Source of the DNA: Hyphomicrobiales bacterium
Lineage (GTDB): Bacteria; Pseudomonadota; Alphaproteobacteria; Rhizobiales; Rhizobiaceae
Direction: 5' to 3'
Assembly: GCA_900472785.1 (NCBI GenBank)
Contig: UCJH01000091.1
Coordinates: forward strand, 1 to 60,301
DNA: 60,301 bases
Shown: positions 43,908-52,951 of the stretch, one piece after another
Position numbering within the stretch: position 1 is the first letter of the stretch
How the letters are laid out: every line of letters starts with the position of its first letter
Position numbers and translations under genes: made by a program
The notes under the pieces: generated by a model
What the model was told of the DNA's origin: nothing
Databases searched by the model: none
The model's input: the letters and a program-made list of their open reading frames with translations, nothing else

Positions 43908-45071
43908 ATGACAGCCACTTTGCCGCTTCCCTGTGCCGACGGAACTGTTGCGGCCTACCGCCTCACCGGAACGCCGGTCGAGCGTCCGGCGGCACCGCCG
44001 CGCTTCAACCGCATCGCCTATGCGGCTGCCCATGTGGTGTCCGATCCGCTGCGCGATGCGACGCCCTGGGGCCAGCCGGCGATCGACTGGGATACGACGA
44101 TGGCCTTCCGCCACCACCTCTGGAGCCTCGGCTTCAAGATCGCCGAGGCGATGGACACGGCGCAACGCGGCCTCGGGCTTGATTGGTCCGGCGCGCAGGA
44201 ACTGATCCGCCGCTCGCTGGCCGAGGCGCGCACGATCCCCGGCGCCGATCTCGCCTGTGGCGCCGGAACCGATCATCTGGCGCCGTCGGAAACCAGATCG
44301 CTGGATGACGTCATCCGCGCCTATGAAACGCAGGTCGGCTTCGTCGAGAAGGAGGGCGGTCGATCGATCATGATGGCAAGCCGCGCGCTGGCAAGGATCG
44401 GCACGTCGTCGGATGACTATCGCAAGGTTTACGGCCACATCCTGCGCCAGACGAAAGACAAGGTGGTCCTGCACTGGCTCGGCGACATGTTCGATCCGCA
44501 ATTGAAGGGCTACTGGGGGTCGGAAAATTTCGAAACCGCTCTTCAGACCGTGCTGTCGATCATTCAGGACAACAGGGCGAAGGTCGAGGGCATCAAGATT
44601 TCGCTGCTCGACAATGCCTGCGAAGTGGCCCTGCGCGATCGCTTGCCGGACGGCGTACTCTGCTTCACCGGCGACGATTTCAACTATGCGGAGCTCATCG
44701 AGGGCGACGGCAAAAAATACAGCCACGCCCTGCTCGGCATCTTCGACGCCGTCGCGCCGTCCGCATCGAAGGCGCTGGCATCGCTGGCAGCGGGCGACGT
44801 CGACACGTTCCGCAGCGTGATCGAACCCACCGTCCCGCTGTCGCGGAAAATCTTCGAAGCGCCGACGCAATATTACAAGGCGGGCGTCGTCTTCCTGGCC
44901 TGGCTCAATGGCCACCAGAAGCATTTTACCATGCCGGCCGGCATGCAGTCCGCGCGTGGCGTGCTGCATTATGCGGATGTCTTCCGGCTTGCGGATCAGG
45001 CAAACGTGCTCGACAATCCCGATCTCGCCGTCAAGCGGATGACGGCCTTTCTCACGACGCAAGGTTTCTAG
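43908..45071 (+). CDS. DUF993 family protein (dihydrodipicolinate synthase-like)
   Basis: A 387-residue protein recognised as DUF993, a family often labelled dihydrodipicolinate synthase-like (TIM-barrel aldolase). Seen: ARFNRIAYAAAHVV-type start region PPRFNRIAYAAAHVVSDP, FRHHLWSLGFKIAEAMDTAQRG, then KVVLHWLGDMFDPQLKGYWG and GIKISLLDNACEVALRDRLP, where the Lys of the G-I-K-I-S strand is a Schiff-base candidate by analogy with that superfamily. GAGGAGG precedes the ATG. Frames starting earlier run through the operator and are rejected. It is divergent from the LacI-Gfo/Idh-CoA operon and shares its operator sequence, so it likely performs a retro-aldol or dehydratase step there (inference). 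Confidence 0.88.
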   Translation: MTATLPLPCADGTVAAYRLTGTPVERPAAPPRFNRIAYAAAHVVSDPLRDATPWGQPAIDWDTTMAFRHHLWSLGFKIAEAMDTAQRGLGLDWSGAQELIRRSLAEARTIPGADLACGAGTDHLAPSETRSLDDVIRAYETQVGFVEKEGGRSIMMASRALARIGTSSDDYRKVYGHILRQTKDKVVLHWLGDMFDPQLKGYWGSENFETALQTVLSIIQDNRAKVEGIKISLLDNACEVALRDRLPDGVLCFTGDDFNYAELIEGDGKKYSHALLGIFDAVAPSASKALASLAAGDVDTFRSVIEPTVPLSRKIFEAPTQYYKAGVVFLAWLNGHQKHFTMPAGMQSARGVLHYADVFRLADQANVLDNPDLAVKRMTAFLTTQGF

Positions 45072-45191
45072 CGCATCCGAGTGGCGCATAGGAAAACAGG
45101 CGAACCGGCGCTGAAAAGTCGAAAAACATTCCCATTTTCCTGTCCATGCTGTAGCGCAGACTGCGAGACATCGAGACGACTTGGAGCGGGA

Positions 45192-46055
45192 ATGCTGACT
45201 GCCAAAAGGTTGAAACGCCGGATCCGGAAAATGAGAAACAGGCTCGCGCGCCGTTTCTTCGAGACCCGCTACGGCCGCGAACTTCTCGTCAACGCCCTGC
45301 CATCGCGGGTGCTGGCGATAACGGCCGATTGCGGCGATCACGTCATGACCTTTTCGCCGCACGACTACATCGGACGCAAAATCTTCCGCAAGGGCCATTT
45401 CGAGCGCGACCATGTCGATCGTTTGCTGGCCATTCTCAAAGAGCGTGGTCTATGGCGCGAGGGAACGACGCTGCTCGAACTGGGCGGCAATATCGGCACA
45501 CAGACCGTCTATTTCGGCCTGAGCAAGGCCTATGCCCGCATCGTCAGCATCGAGCCGGACCCGCGCAACTTCGAATTGCTGCAGACCAACGTCGCCCGCA
45601 ACGGGCTGGGTGCGATGGTGACGCTGGTCAATTGCGCGGCCGGAGAAAGCGAAGGCGAAATCGCCTTCTTCCAGCACCAGGACAATCACGGAAAAAGCAG
45701 CGCCCTGCGGCAAAGCCCGTCCGATCGGGAGATTTCGGTTCCCGTGCGGCCAGTCAGCGCCATTCTATCGGCGGCAGACATGGAGCCGCGATCCATTGGT
45801 CTGGTCTGGATGGATATCGAGGGCTATGAGCCAGTTGCCTGCCGGTCGATGGAAGCGCTGATGGCGCTGCGGGTGCCGCTCTACATGGAATTTTCGCCGA
45901 GCTTCTACGGCAAGGAGGGATCCGCGGAGTTCGTCCGCTACCTCGCAGGCTTCTACACGGACTGCCTCGTTTTTTCCGACGACGGCCCGGTCGCTCTCAA
46001 GGTTGCCAGGATGCCGGTCGATCAGGTGCAATACGACGTTCTGCTCCTGCCGTAA
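45192..46055 (+). CDS. FkbM-family methyltransferase
   Basis: A 287-residue SAM-dependent methyltransferase. The first 40 residues are very basic (AKRLKRRIRKMRNRLARRF). SAM motif I is TLLELGGNIGTQTVYFG, followed by IVSIEPDPRNFELLQTNV and the FkbM motif IGLVWMDIEGYE. GGAG with a six-base gap supports the ATG at 45192; the upstream extension is not protein-like. The family O-methylates sugars, polyketides or lipids. It stands alone, convergent with another methyltransferase gene five bases away. Confidence 0.88.
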   Translation: MLTAKRLKRRIRKMRNRLARRFFETRYGRELLVNALPSRVLAITADCGDHVMTFSPHDYIGRKIFRKGHFERDHVDRLLAILKERGLWREGTTLLELGGNIGTQTVYFGLSKAYARIVSIEPDPRNFELLQTNVARNGLGAMVTLVNCAAGESEGEIAFFQHQDNHGKSSALRQSPSDREISVPVRPVSAILSAADMEPRSIGLVWMDIEGYEPVACRSMEALMALRVPLYMEFSPSFYGKEGSAEFVRYLAGFYTDCLVFSDDGPVALKVARMPVDQVQYDVLLLP

Positions 46056-46060
46056 GGACA

Positions 46061-46546
46061 TTACCGTTTGCGGTATATGAAATAACGCCCCTCCCGCACG
46101 CTGGCGGGCAGCGGCTGCGGGGCAAGATCGGGATGTTCCAGCGGCAGGCCGCTGACGGCGACACCGCCGCTGCGCAGGCTTGCCGCCGCCAGCTGCGGCA
46201 GCCATGTCAGCGTCACAGCATCCTTGTCTGGATAGCCCGTGCCGATATCGGCATGCACCAAGGCGGCGCCCGCACTGACATAGGCCTGCGCCGTTTCGCG
46301 AATTTCACCGATAACGAGATCGCCCGGTTCCGGCGTCGAACTTGCATGCGAACCGATGGCGCGATCAAAGGCTATGATGCGGTGACCGGGAAAATGTTCG
46401 CGAAGATGGCTGTAGGTGCGCCCGTTGCCAAGGCCGATCTCAAGGATCGGCCCTGCCTCCAATCCATCCATCATCGTCTCGCTGATATGATTGAGAATGT
46501 CACGTTGGGCGGTCAGGCGGCGAATGAAGCTGTCGAGGCGGCTCAT
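46061..46546 (-). CDS. small SAM-dependent methyltransferase (PF12692-type)
   Basis: A 161-residue protein: MSRLDSFIRRLTAQRDILNH, SAM motif ILEIGLGNGRTYSHLRE, FDRAIGSH, then LVHADIGTGYPDKD and the ending REGRYFIYRKR. This is the pattern of a short methyltransferase family found mainly in alphaproteobacteria. A 28-residue basic extension upstream lacks that pattern and is rejected. The substrate is unknown. Confidence 0.82.
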   Translation of the reverse strand: MSRLDSFIRRLTAQRDILNHISETMMDGLEAGPILEIGLGNGRTYSHLREHFPGHRIIAFDRAIGSHASSTPEPGDLVIGEIRETAQAYVSAGAALVHADIGTGYPDKDAVTLTWLPQLAAASLRSGGVAVSGLPLEHPDLAPQPLPASVREGRYFIYRKR

Positions 46547-46706
46547 AGCGTGTGGGTATCCGTTTTCTGCATTTCCAAGGGCCCGGCTTACCAGACGCCG
46601 CCGTTTCGGTCGACCGTGTCGAGGCCTCATGAAGCATCAAGATTTTGTCAGCGCCCAAGCCTTCACCTCAATCGCATCGCGCTTTCGACTGTGCTAGGCT
46701 TGATGC

Positions 46707-47891
46707 ATGGCAGAGATTTCCAGCGATCTTTTTTTCAGTTCACTCCCCGTTTTCGTGGAATTCGAGGGCGTGGCTGACGGCGGCAACTATCAACCGCTGC
46801 CCGACGACTGGGCGCTGGCGACGGCCGATATCGTCAATTCCACCGGCGCGATCGAAGCCGGAAACTATAAATCCGTGAACATGGCCGGCGCGAGCGTCAT
46901 CTCGGCCATCCTCAACGCGCTCGGGCAGCACGACCTTCCCTTCGTGTTCGGCGGCGACGGCGCTCTCGTCGCCGTTCCCCGTTCCGCTCGCCACAAGGCG
47001 GAGGAAGCACTTTCAGCGGTACAGAACTGGGTCAAGGAAGAGCTGCAACTGACAATGCGTGCCGCGCTCGTGCCGGTTTCCGATATCCGGGCTGCGGGGG
47101 TCGACGTGCGCGTCGCACGCTTCCAGGTGAGCGAAGGGGTCTCCTATGCGATGTTTACCGGCGGCGGTGCAAGCTGGGCCGAAACCCGCATGAAGGAAGG
47201 TCTCTATGCCGTAGCCCCGGCGCCGCCCGGAACGCGGCCGGATCTCAACGGCCTGTCCTGTCGCTGGAACCCGATCCGGTCGCGCCATGGCGAGATCGTC
47301 TCGATCATCGCCGTACCGAGCAACGCAGGCAGCAGTCTGGCGTTCCAGGAACTGATCACCGATATGGTGGCGCTTGCCGCGACCGAAGAACGGGCCGGCC
47401 ATCCGGTCGCACAGGAAGGGCCGCAACTCGGCCTGTCGCGCGCCGGTCTTGAGACCGAGGCAAGAGCCGCCGCGCCGAAGGAGCGGAGGCTGCGGCAAAA
47501 GCTTTTCATCCTCGCCCAGTATATTCTCACGGTGGCGCTGTTCCGCTTCGGCGCGACGCTCGGACGCTTCGATCCGAAGGTCTATCGCAGCGACGTGGCG
47601 CAAAACACCGACTTCCGGAAATTCGACGACGGCCTGAAGATGACCATCGATGTCAGCGAGGCGCAATTGAAACGCATCGAGGCGCGGCTGGAGCAGGCAG
47701 CGAATGCGGGCGTCTGCCGTTATGGACTGCACCGGCAGGATTCCGCCTTGATGACCTGCATCGTGCCGACGCCGCTCAGCCGCAACCATATGCATTTCAT
47801 CGACGGCGCGGCCGGCGGATATGCCGTTGCCGCCAGCCGCTTGAAAGGCGGGCCACCCGCACTGGAGACGGCATCCGCCGTCATCCCGTGA
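46707..47891 (+). CDS. DUF3095 family protein, cyclase-like
   Basis: A 394-residue protein recognised as DUF3095. Two segments resemble class III nucleotidyl cyclases: LATADIVNSTGAI with Asp41 and FVFGGDGALVAVP with Asp84. Their spacing of 43 residues is close to the 44 between the metal-binding Asp residues of the cyclase encoded at 49499. A middle hydrophobic stretch (FILAQYILTVALFRFG, about residues 265-280) could touch the membrane. The C-terminal third ends with DSALMTCIVP and HMHFIDGAAGGYAVA. The function of the family is not established. It is divergent from the PF12692-type gene and convergent with the sugar dehydrogenase. Confidence 0.82.
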   Translation: MAEISSDLFFSSLPVFVEFEGVADGGNYQPLPDDWALATADIVNSTGAIEAGNYKSVNMAGASVISAILNALGQHDLPFVFGGDGALVAVPRSARHKAEEALSAVQNWVKEELQLTMRAALVPVSDIRAAGVDVRVARFQVSEGVSYAMFTGGGASWAETRMKEGLYAVAPAPPGTRPDLNGLSCRWNPIRSRHGEIVSIIAVPSNAGSSLAFQELITDMVALAATEERAGHPVAQEGPQLGLSRAGLETEARAAAPKERRLRQKLFILAQYILTVALFRFGATLGRFDPKVYRSDVAQNTDFRKFDDGLKMTIDVSEAQLKRIEARLEQAANAGVCRYGLHRQDSALMTCIVPTPLSRNHMHFIDGAAGGYAVAASRLKGGPPALETASAVIP

Positions 47892-47894
47892 AGA

Positions 47895-49238
47895 TCACGC
47901 CTTGACGATCCTGTCGCTTTCCAGCTGCCGGCGCGCGAAGGCATTGCGCGTATCGATGATCAGCGGCGCCCAGCGGGCGAGCGCCGCATAATCGACGGCG
48001 TCATGATCGGTGGCGATCAGCACGGCGTCGAAACCCTTGATCGTATTCTCGTCGAGCGACACCGAAGATCGGCCTTTGAGCTTCATGTATTCGCGGGTCG
48101 GCGGGATCTCGGCAATGTGCGGATCATGATAGGCGGTCGTTCCACCGCGCTCCTCGATGAGCTCGATCAGCTTCAGCGACGGGCTTTCGCGGGTATCCGG
48201 CACGTTTTTCTTATAGGCAAGCCCGATGACGAGGACCCGCGAACGGCTGAGTGCCTTGCCGCTGTGACGGTCGAGCGCTTCGGCAAGCCGCCCGACGACA
48301 TGGCGCGGCATGGCGGAATTGATCTCGCCGGCAAGTTCGATGAAGCGGGTCGGCAGTTCGAATTCCCGCGATTTCCAGGTCAGGTAGAACGGATCGATCG
48401 GAATGCAGTGTCCGCCGAGCCCCGGCCCCGGATAGAAGGGCATGTATCCGAACGGCTTGGTCTTGGCGGCATCGATCACCTCCCAGATATCCACGCCCAT
48501 GGCGTCATAGACGACCTTCAGCTCGTTGACCAAGGCGATGTTGACGGCGCGAAAGATGTTTTCGGTCAGCTTCACGGCTTCCGCCGTCGCGTTCGACGAA
48601 ACCGGCACCACGGTTTTCACGGCGGCAGAATAGAAACGCACCATCAATTCGGACGCGGCCGGCCCATCGCCGGCGACGACCTTCGGAATGCTCGATGTCT
48701 CGAAATCGCGGTTGCCGGGATCCTCGCGCTCGGGCGAAAAGCCGAGAAAGAAGTCCCGCCCGGATTTCAGCCCGCCCTTCTCAAGGATCGGCTTGACCAC
48801 CTCATCGGTCGTGCCGGGATAGGTGGTCGATTCGAGCACCACGAGTTGCCCGGGTCGCAGCGTTTCAGCGATATGCGCACAGGTCCGGACGATGAAGGAA
48901 AGGTCGGGATCGCGGTGTTTCGTAAGCGGCGTCGGTACGCAGATGACGATCACGTCGCACTCGCCCAGCCGCGAAAAATCGGCCGTCGCCTGAAAGCGGC
49001 CGGAGCCGGTGTGTTCGGAAAGCACGGCGTCTGATACGGCCTCGATATAGGATCGGCCCGCCTCGATCGCGACCATCTTGGCCGGGTCGATATCGAAGCC
49101 CGTTACCGGGAAACCACTGCGCGCGATCGTCATGGCGAGCGGCAAACCGACGTAACCGAGGCCGATCACTCCGGCGCGGGCGGTGCGCGCATCAATGCTG
49201 GCAAGGAGGTTTTGGTAAAAGGAGGAGGAAGCGGTCAA
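47895..49238 (-). CDS. nucleotide-sugar dehydrogenase (UDP-HexNAc 6-dehydrogenase type)
   Basis: A 447-residue enzyme of the UDP-glucose/GDP-mannose dehydrogenase family, WbpA/WecC branch. NAD site AGVIGLGYVGLPLAMTIA; central NIFRAVNIALVNELKVVYD; catalytic Cys278 in GGHCIPIDPFYLTW; C-terminal LIGLAYKKNVPDTRESPSLKL-type UDP-binding region reads VIGLAYKKNVPDTRESP. It oxidises C6 of a UDP-sugar to the uronic acid used in polysaccharides. It is not in an operon here; three glycosyltransferase genes follow about 8 kb away on the other strand. A link to them is possible but unproven. Confidence 0.92.
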   Translation of the reverse strand: MTASSSFYQNLLASIDARTARAGVIGLGYVGLPLAMTIARSGFPVTGFDIDPAKMVAIEAGRSYIEAVSDAVLSEHTGSGRFQATADFSRLGECDVIVICVPTPLTKHRDPDLSFIVRTCAHIAETLRPGQLVVLESTTYPGTTDEVVKPILEKGGLKSGRDFFLGFSPEREDPGNRDFETSSIPKVVAGDGPAASELMVRFYSAAVKTVVPVSSNATAEAVKLTENIFRAVNIALVNELKVVYDAMGVDIWEVIDAAKTKPFGYMPFYPGPGLGGHCIPIDPFYLTWKSREFELPTRFIELAGEINSAMPRHVVGRLAEALDRHSGKALSRSRVLVIGLAYKKNVPDTRESPSLKLIELIEERGGTTAYHDPHIAEIPPTREYMKLKGRSSVSLDENTIKGFDAVLIATDHDAVDYAALARWAPLIIDTRNAFARRQLESDRIVKA

Positions 49239-49498
49239 TATCGTTTTCTCGTCTTATATGCGGACATGGATAGGCCGTTCTGGAGTTGGGCGTAAATAGC
49301 CCGGGTGTCAAGCACCGACGGAAGCGGACACGCCGCCTGCGAAAATCGCCTCGACTTTTGTTTGCCCCGAATCTGGTTTTGCAATCACCGCCTCATTATA
49401 TTGCCCCTCGGTGATATCATCCGATCCACCGAGAGAAGAGACTGGATATGCCGTGCCGGCAAGCCGCCGGACTGCGGAAGAAAGATCAAATACAGGCG

Positions 49499-50845
49499 AT
49501 GAACACACACCGCGCGCATGTCTCGACCACTCTTCTCGATCGTGTTTCCCACTGGCTGCAACAGGCGGCACTCAGCGGTGAAAGCCTCGAAAATCTCGTT
49601 CAGGGCTTCTGCGAGCGGCTGGCGGCGTCGGGACTTCCCCTCAACCGCGTTCATCTCAGTTTCTCCATGCTGCATCCACTCTATGACGCGCTCGGCTTTA
49701 CCTGGATGCGCGGCAAGGGCGTGAGCGTCGAGGGCTACCGCGCCAGCAACAACCCCGGCGACACGAACCGTTTTCTGCACAGCCCCTATTATTATTTGCT
49801 GAGCAACAATCTCGATCACATGCGCCGCCAGATCGACCCGTCCGCACCATCGGAATTTCCGGTATTCGATGATTTCAAATCGATGGGCGTGACCGACTAC
49901 ATCGCCTTCGTACAGTCTTTCGGCGAGGCAGCCGGCCAGGGCATGATGGGCTCCTGGGCGACAGACGCAGCGGACGGCTTCAGCGACAACGTCATCGAGG
50001 CCTTGCTGCGCATCCAGAACAGCCTGGCAGTCGCGGCAAAGATGGCGGTTCTCGGCAAGCTCGCCGACAACATGCTGACGACCTATCTTGGCGGCAATGC
50101 CGGCAAGCGCGTCCTGTCCGGACAGATCCGCCGCGGCGACGGCGATACCATCCGCGCGGCTCTGGTGATGGCCGATATGCGGCAGTCGACGGTGCTGGCC
50201 GAAAAGGAAGGCCGGCAGGTCTATATCGATACGCTCAACGAATTTTTCGACGCGATCGCCACACCCTTCAATAAACACGGCGGTGAAATCCTGAGCTTCG
50301 TCGGCGATGGGTTCCTTGCCGTATACCCTTGCGGCCGCCACCGCGAGCCTTCGCAGGTCGCAGCGCTTGCGGCTATGGGAGCCGTGCGCCAGGCAACCGC
50401 CCGCATGGCGGAACTGAACATCGACAGAAGGCGCAAGGGTCTTGGCGATATCCGCTACGGCATCGGCCTGCATGTCGGCAATGTCATGTTCGGCAATGTC
50501 GGCCTCAAGGACCGCCTAACCTTTTCCGCTTTCGGCGCCGCCGTCAACGAGGTCGAGCGGTTGCAGGGCCTGACCAAGAAATATGCCCAGCCGATCGTCG
50601 CCAGCCAGTCCTTCGCCACCTATTGCGGCGGCGACTGGACCTCGCTCGGCCAGGAGAAACTGCGCGGCGTCCGCCAGAAAGTGACGGTGCTTCTTCCCGG
50701 CGAGAGCAACATGAAACTCGACTATGCCGAGGTGGCGCAGAACCAGTCCCATGACAATCGCTCGGAGGCCGAACAGGTCATGCTGCTCTATCGAAACAGC
50801 CGCAAGCCGAACGCGCCGGATGCCTGGAACAAGCTGCTGCAATAG
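49499..50845 (+). CDS. class III adenylate/guanylate cyclase
   Basis: A 448-residue soluble protein. The N-terminal region (about residues 1-200) is the type found with rhizobial cyclases: LENLVQGFCERLAASGLPLNR, FTWMRGKGVSV and SPYYYLLSNNLDHMRR. The catalytic domain starts near residue 218: Asp226 in LVMADMRQST and Asp270 in FVGDGFLAVYP are the metal ligands, and NVGLKDRLTFSAFGAAVNEVERLQ fits the conserved region before the active-site Asn/Arg. An upstream ATG at 49448 is possible; MNTHRAHVSTTLLDRV is preferred because the family match begins there. Cyclic nucleotide synthesis is expected; the signal is unknown. Confidence 0.85.
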   Translation: MNTHRAHVSTTLLDRVSHWLQQAALSGESLENLVQGFCERLAASGLPLNRVHLSFSMLHPLYDALGFTWMRGKGVSVEGYRASNNPGDTNRFLHSPYYYLLSNNLDHMRRQIDPSAPSEFPVFDDFKSMGVTDYIAFVQSFGEAAGQGMMGSWATDAADGFSDNVIEALLRIQNSLAVAAKMAVLGKLADNMLTTYLGGNAGKRVLSGQIRRGDGDTIRAALVMADMRQSTVLAEKEGRQVYIDTLNEFFDAIATPFNKHGGEILSFVGDGFLAVYPCGRHREPSQVAALAAMGAVRQATARMAELNIDRRRKGLGDIRYGIGLHVGNVMFGNVGLKDRLTFSAFGAAVNEVERLQGLTKKYAQPIVASQSFATYCGGDWTSLGQEKLRGVRQKVTVLLPGESNMKLDYAEVAQNQSHDNRSEAEQVMLLYRNSRKPNAPDAWNKLLQ

Positions 50846-51064
50846 CGCACGCGCCCGGCAATCGACCGTTACCAACCGAAAACGACAGGATATCGGCTTC
50901 GGGCAGCCGTACCGAGCCGTCTTTTTGCGCCCTGAAGTTTCCCCGGTCCGGGTCATGGACAGGGCAAATTCGGTGGGATAGTCTCGAATGCCTGAAGCCG
51001 AGCGTTCCTGCGAGCGCGGCATGTGCCATGCGGCGACTGCAAAACGACAAGGAAAACTGCTGGC

Positions 51065-52951
51065 ATGACCACAGGCGCGGACCTGCTGCGGATCGAGAAC
51101 CTGAATATCTCGTTCGCGATGCTTGGCGGGCAGATAGACGCCGTGCGCAATGTCAGCCTGCGCGTTCGCCCCGGCAAGGTCACCGCGCTTGTCGGCGAAT
51201 CCGGTTCCGGAAAGTCCGTCATCAGCCAGGCCGTCATGGGCATCCTGCCCCAGACCGCGTCGGCCAGCGGCCGTATCCTCTTCTGCGACCCGGCGATTTC
51301 CGACAAGCCATCCGATCTCCTGCAGATGCCGCGCGAAGGACGCCAGATCCGCTCGATCCGCGGCAATCGCATGGGCAAGATCTTCCAGGAGCCGATGACG
51401 TCGCTGTCACCGCTCCACACTATCGGCAACCAGATCAGCGAAGTCCTGCGCATCCATACCAATGCCTCGAAGAGCGAGCGGCGCGAACGCAGCGAGGAAA
51501 TGCTGGGGCTGGTCGGCTTCCCCAAGCCTTCCCGCGCTTTCGACATGTATCCGTTCGAATTGTCCGGCGGCATGCGGCAGCGGGCGATGATTGCCATGGC
51601 GCTCATCTGTCGGCCGTCGCTGCTCATTGCAGACGAGCCGACCACGGCGCTCGACGTGACGATCCAGGCGCAGATCCTGCAATTGCTGCGCGACCTGCAG
51701 ACCAAGCTCAACATGGCGATGCTGCTGATCACCCACGATCTCGGCGTCGTCGCCAACGTCGCCGATGAAGTCGTGGTCATTTATCATGGCGAGATCATGG
51801 AGGCCGGCCCGGTCGACACGATTTTCCGCCACCCCTCCCACCCATACCTGAAGGGCCTGATGGCGGCCGTTCCGCATTTCGACATGAAGCCGGGTGAACG
51901 GCTGAAGGCGCTGCGCGAAATACCGGTGCATGCCGGCAACCTGCTGGGGAAAAAAGCAGCCGTCGCGACAGGTCCGGAAATCCTTCTTTCCGTTCGCAAT
52001 GTCGGAAAGACCTTCACAACCCGCAAATCGGGCTGGTTCAACAAGGGCGACACCACATCGATGCGGGCTGTCGACGATGTCAGCTTCGATATCCGCCGGG
52101 GTGAGTGCCTCGGGCTCGTCGGCGAAAGCGGCTGCGGCAAGACCACGCTCAGCAAGATCCTGATGCGGGCGATAAAGCCGGATACCGGTACGATCACCCT
52201 GCACGGGAACGACGGCGATCTCGATGTGCTGGGAGCCGAAGGCGCCGCGCTGAAGGCGTTGCGCACGAAGGTCCAGATGGTCTTTCAGGATCCGGTGTCC
52301 TCGCTCTCCCCGCGCATGACCATCCAGAACATCCTCGCCGAACCGCTCGAAATCCACAATCGCGGCAATGCCCAGGCGCGGCAGGAAAAGGTCAAGACGC
52401 TCATCAAGGCGATCGGTCTGGACCAGCGCTTTCTCAATCGTTATCCGCACAGCTTTTCCGGCGGCCAGCGCCAGCGCATCGGCATCGCCAGGGCGCTCGC
52501 GCTCGGCCCCGACCTTCTGATCTGCGACGAGCCCGTTTCGGCGCTCGACGTGTCTGTGCAGGCGCAGATCCTCAATTTGCTCAAGGACCTGCAGAAGGAA
52601 CTGGGCCTGACCTACCTGTTCATCTCGCACAATCTGGCGGTCGTCGACTATATGGCAGACCGGATCGCCGTCATGTGCGGCGGGCGTATCGTCGAGATCG
52701 CGCCGCGCGAAACGCTGATGCGTGCGCCAGTGCATCCCTATACGAAATCGTTGCTGGCGGCCGTTCCCTTCCCGGATCTCGACCGCCCGCTGGACTTTGC
52801 CGCGCTCAACCCGAGCGGCGCCTCCGACAAACGCAGCTGGGGCCGCCAGTTTTCCGGCGCCGATGGCGAGGCACTGCTGCCCGCGGATCTCGGCAACGGT
52901 CATCTTGTACTCGCCAGCCGCAACATTGACGCAAGAGAGCTCGTCCCGTGA
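51065..52951 (+). CDS. peptide-type ABC transporter, fused double ATP-binding protein
   Basis: A 628-residue ATPase with two complete nucleotide-binding domains, like the YejF/GsiA type. NBD1: GESGSGKSV, KIFQEPMTSLSP, LSGGMRQRAMI, LLIADEPTTALD. NBD2: GESGCGKTT, MVFQDPVSSLSP, FSGGQRQRIGI, LLICDEPVSALD. Each ends in an oligopeptide-type HPY motif (HPYLKGLM, HPYTKSLL). The ATG at 51065 is chosen because the first domain begins ten residues later. Its end overlaps the binding-protein GTG by four bases. It drives uptake of a peptide or glycopeptide-like compound by the next three gene products. Confidence 0.94.
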   Translation: MTTGADLLRIENLNISFAMLGGQIDAVRNVSLRVRPGKVTALVGESGSGKSVISQAVMGILPQTASASGRILFCDPAISDKPSDLLQMPREGRQIRSIRGNRMGKIFQEPMTSLSPLHTIGNQISEVLRIHTNASKSERRERSEEMLGLVGFPKPSRAFDMYPFELSGGMRQRAMIAMALICRPSLLIADEPTTALDVTIQAQILQLLRDLQTKLNMAMLLITHDLGVVANVADEVVVIYHGEIMEAGPVDTIFRHPSHPYLKGLMAAVPHFDMKPGERLKALREIPVHAGNLLGKKAAVATGPEILLSVRNVGKTFTTRKSGWFNKGDTTSMRAVDDVSFDIRRGECLGLVGESGCGKTTLSKILMRAIKPDTGTITLHGNDGDLDVLGAEGAALKALRTKVQMVFQDPVSSLSPRMTIQNILAEPLEIHNRGNAQARQEKVKTLIKAIGLDQRFLNRYPHSFSGGQRQRIGIARALALGPDLLICDEPVSALDVSVQAQILNLLKDLQKELGLTYLFISHNLAVVDYMADRIAVMCGGRIVEIAPRETLMRAPVHPYTKSLLAAVPFPDLDRPLDFAALNPSGASDKRSWGRQFSGADGEALLPADLGNGHLVLASRNIDARELVP

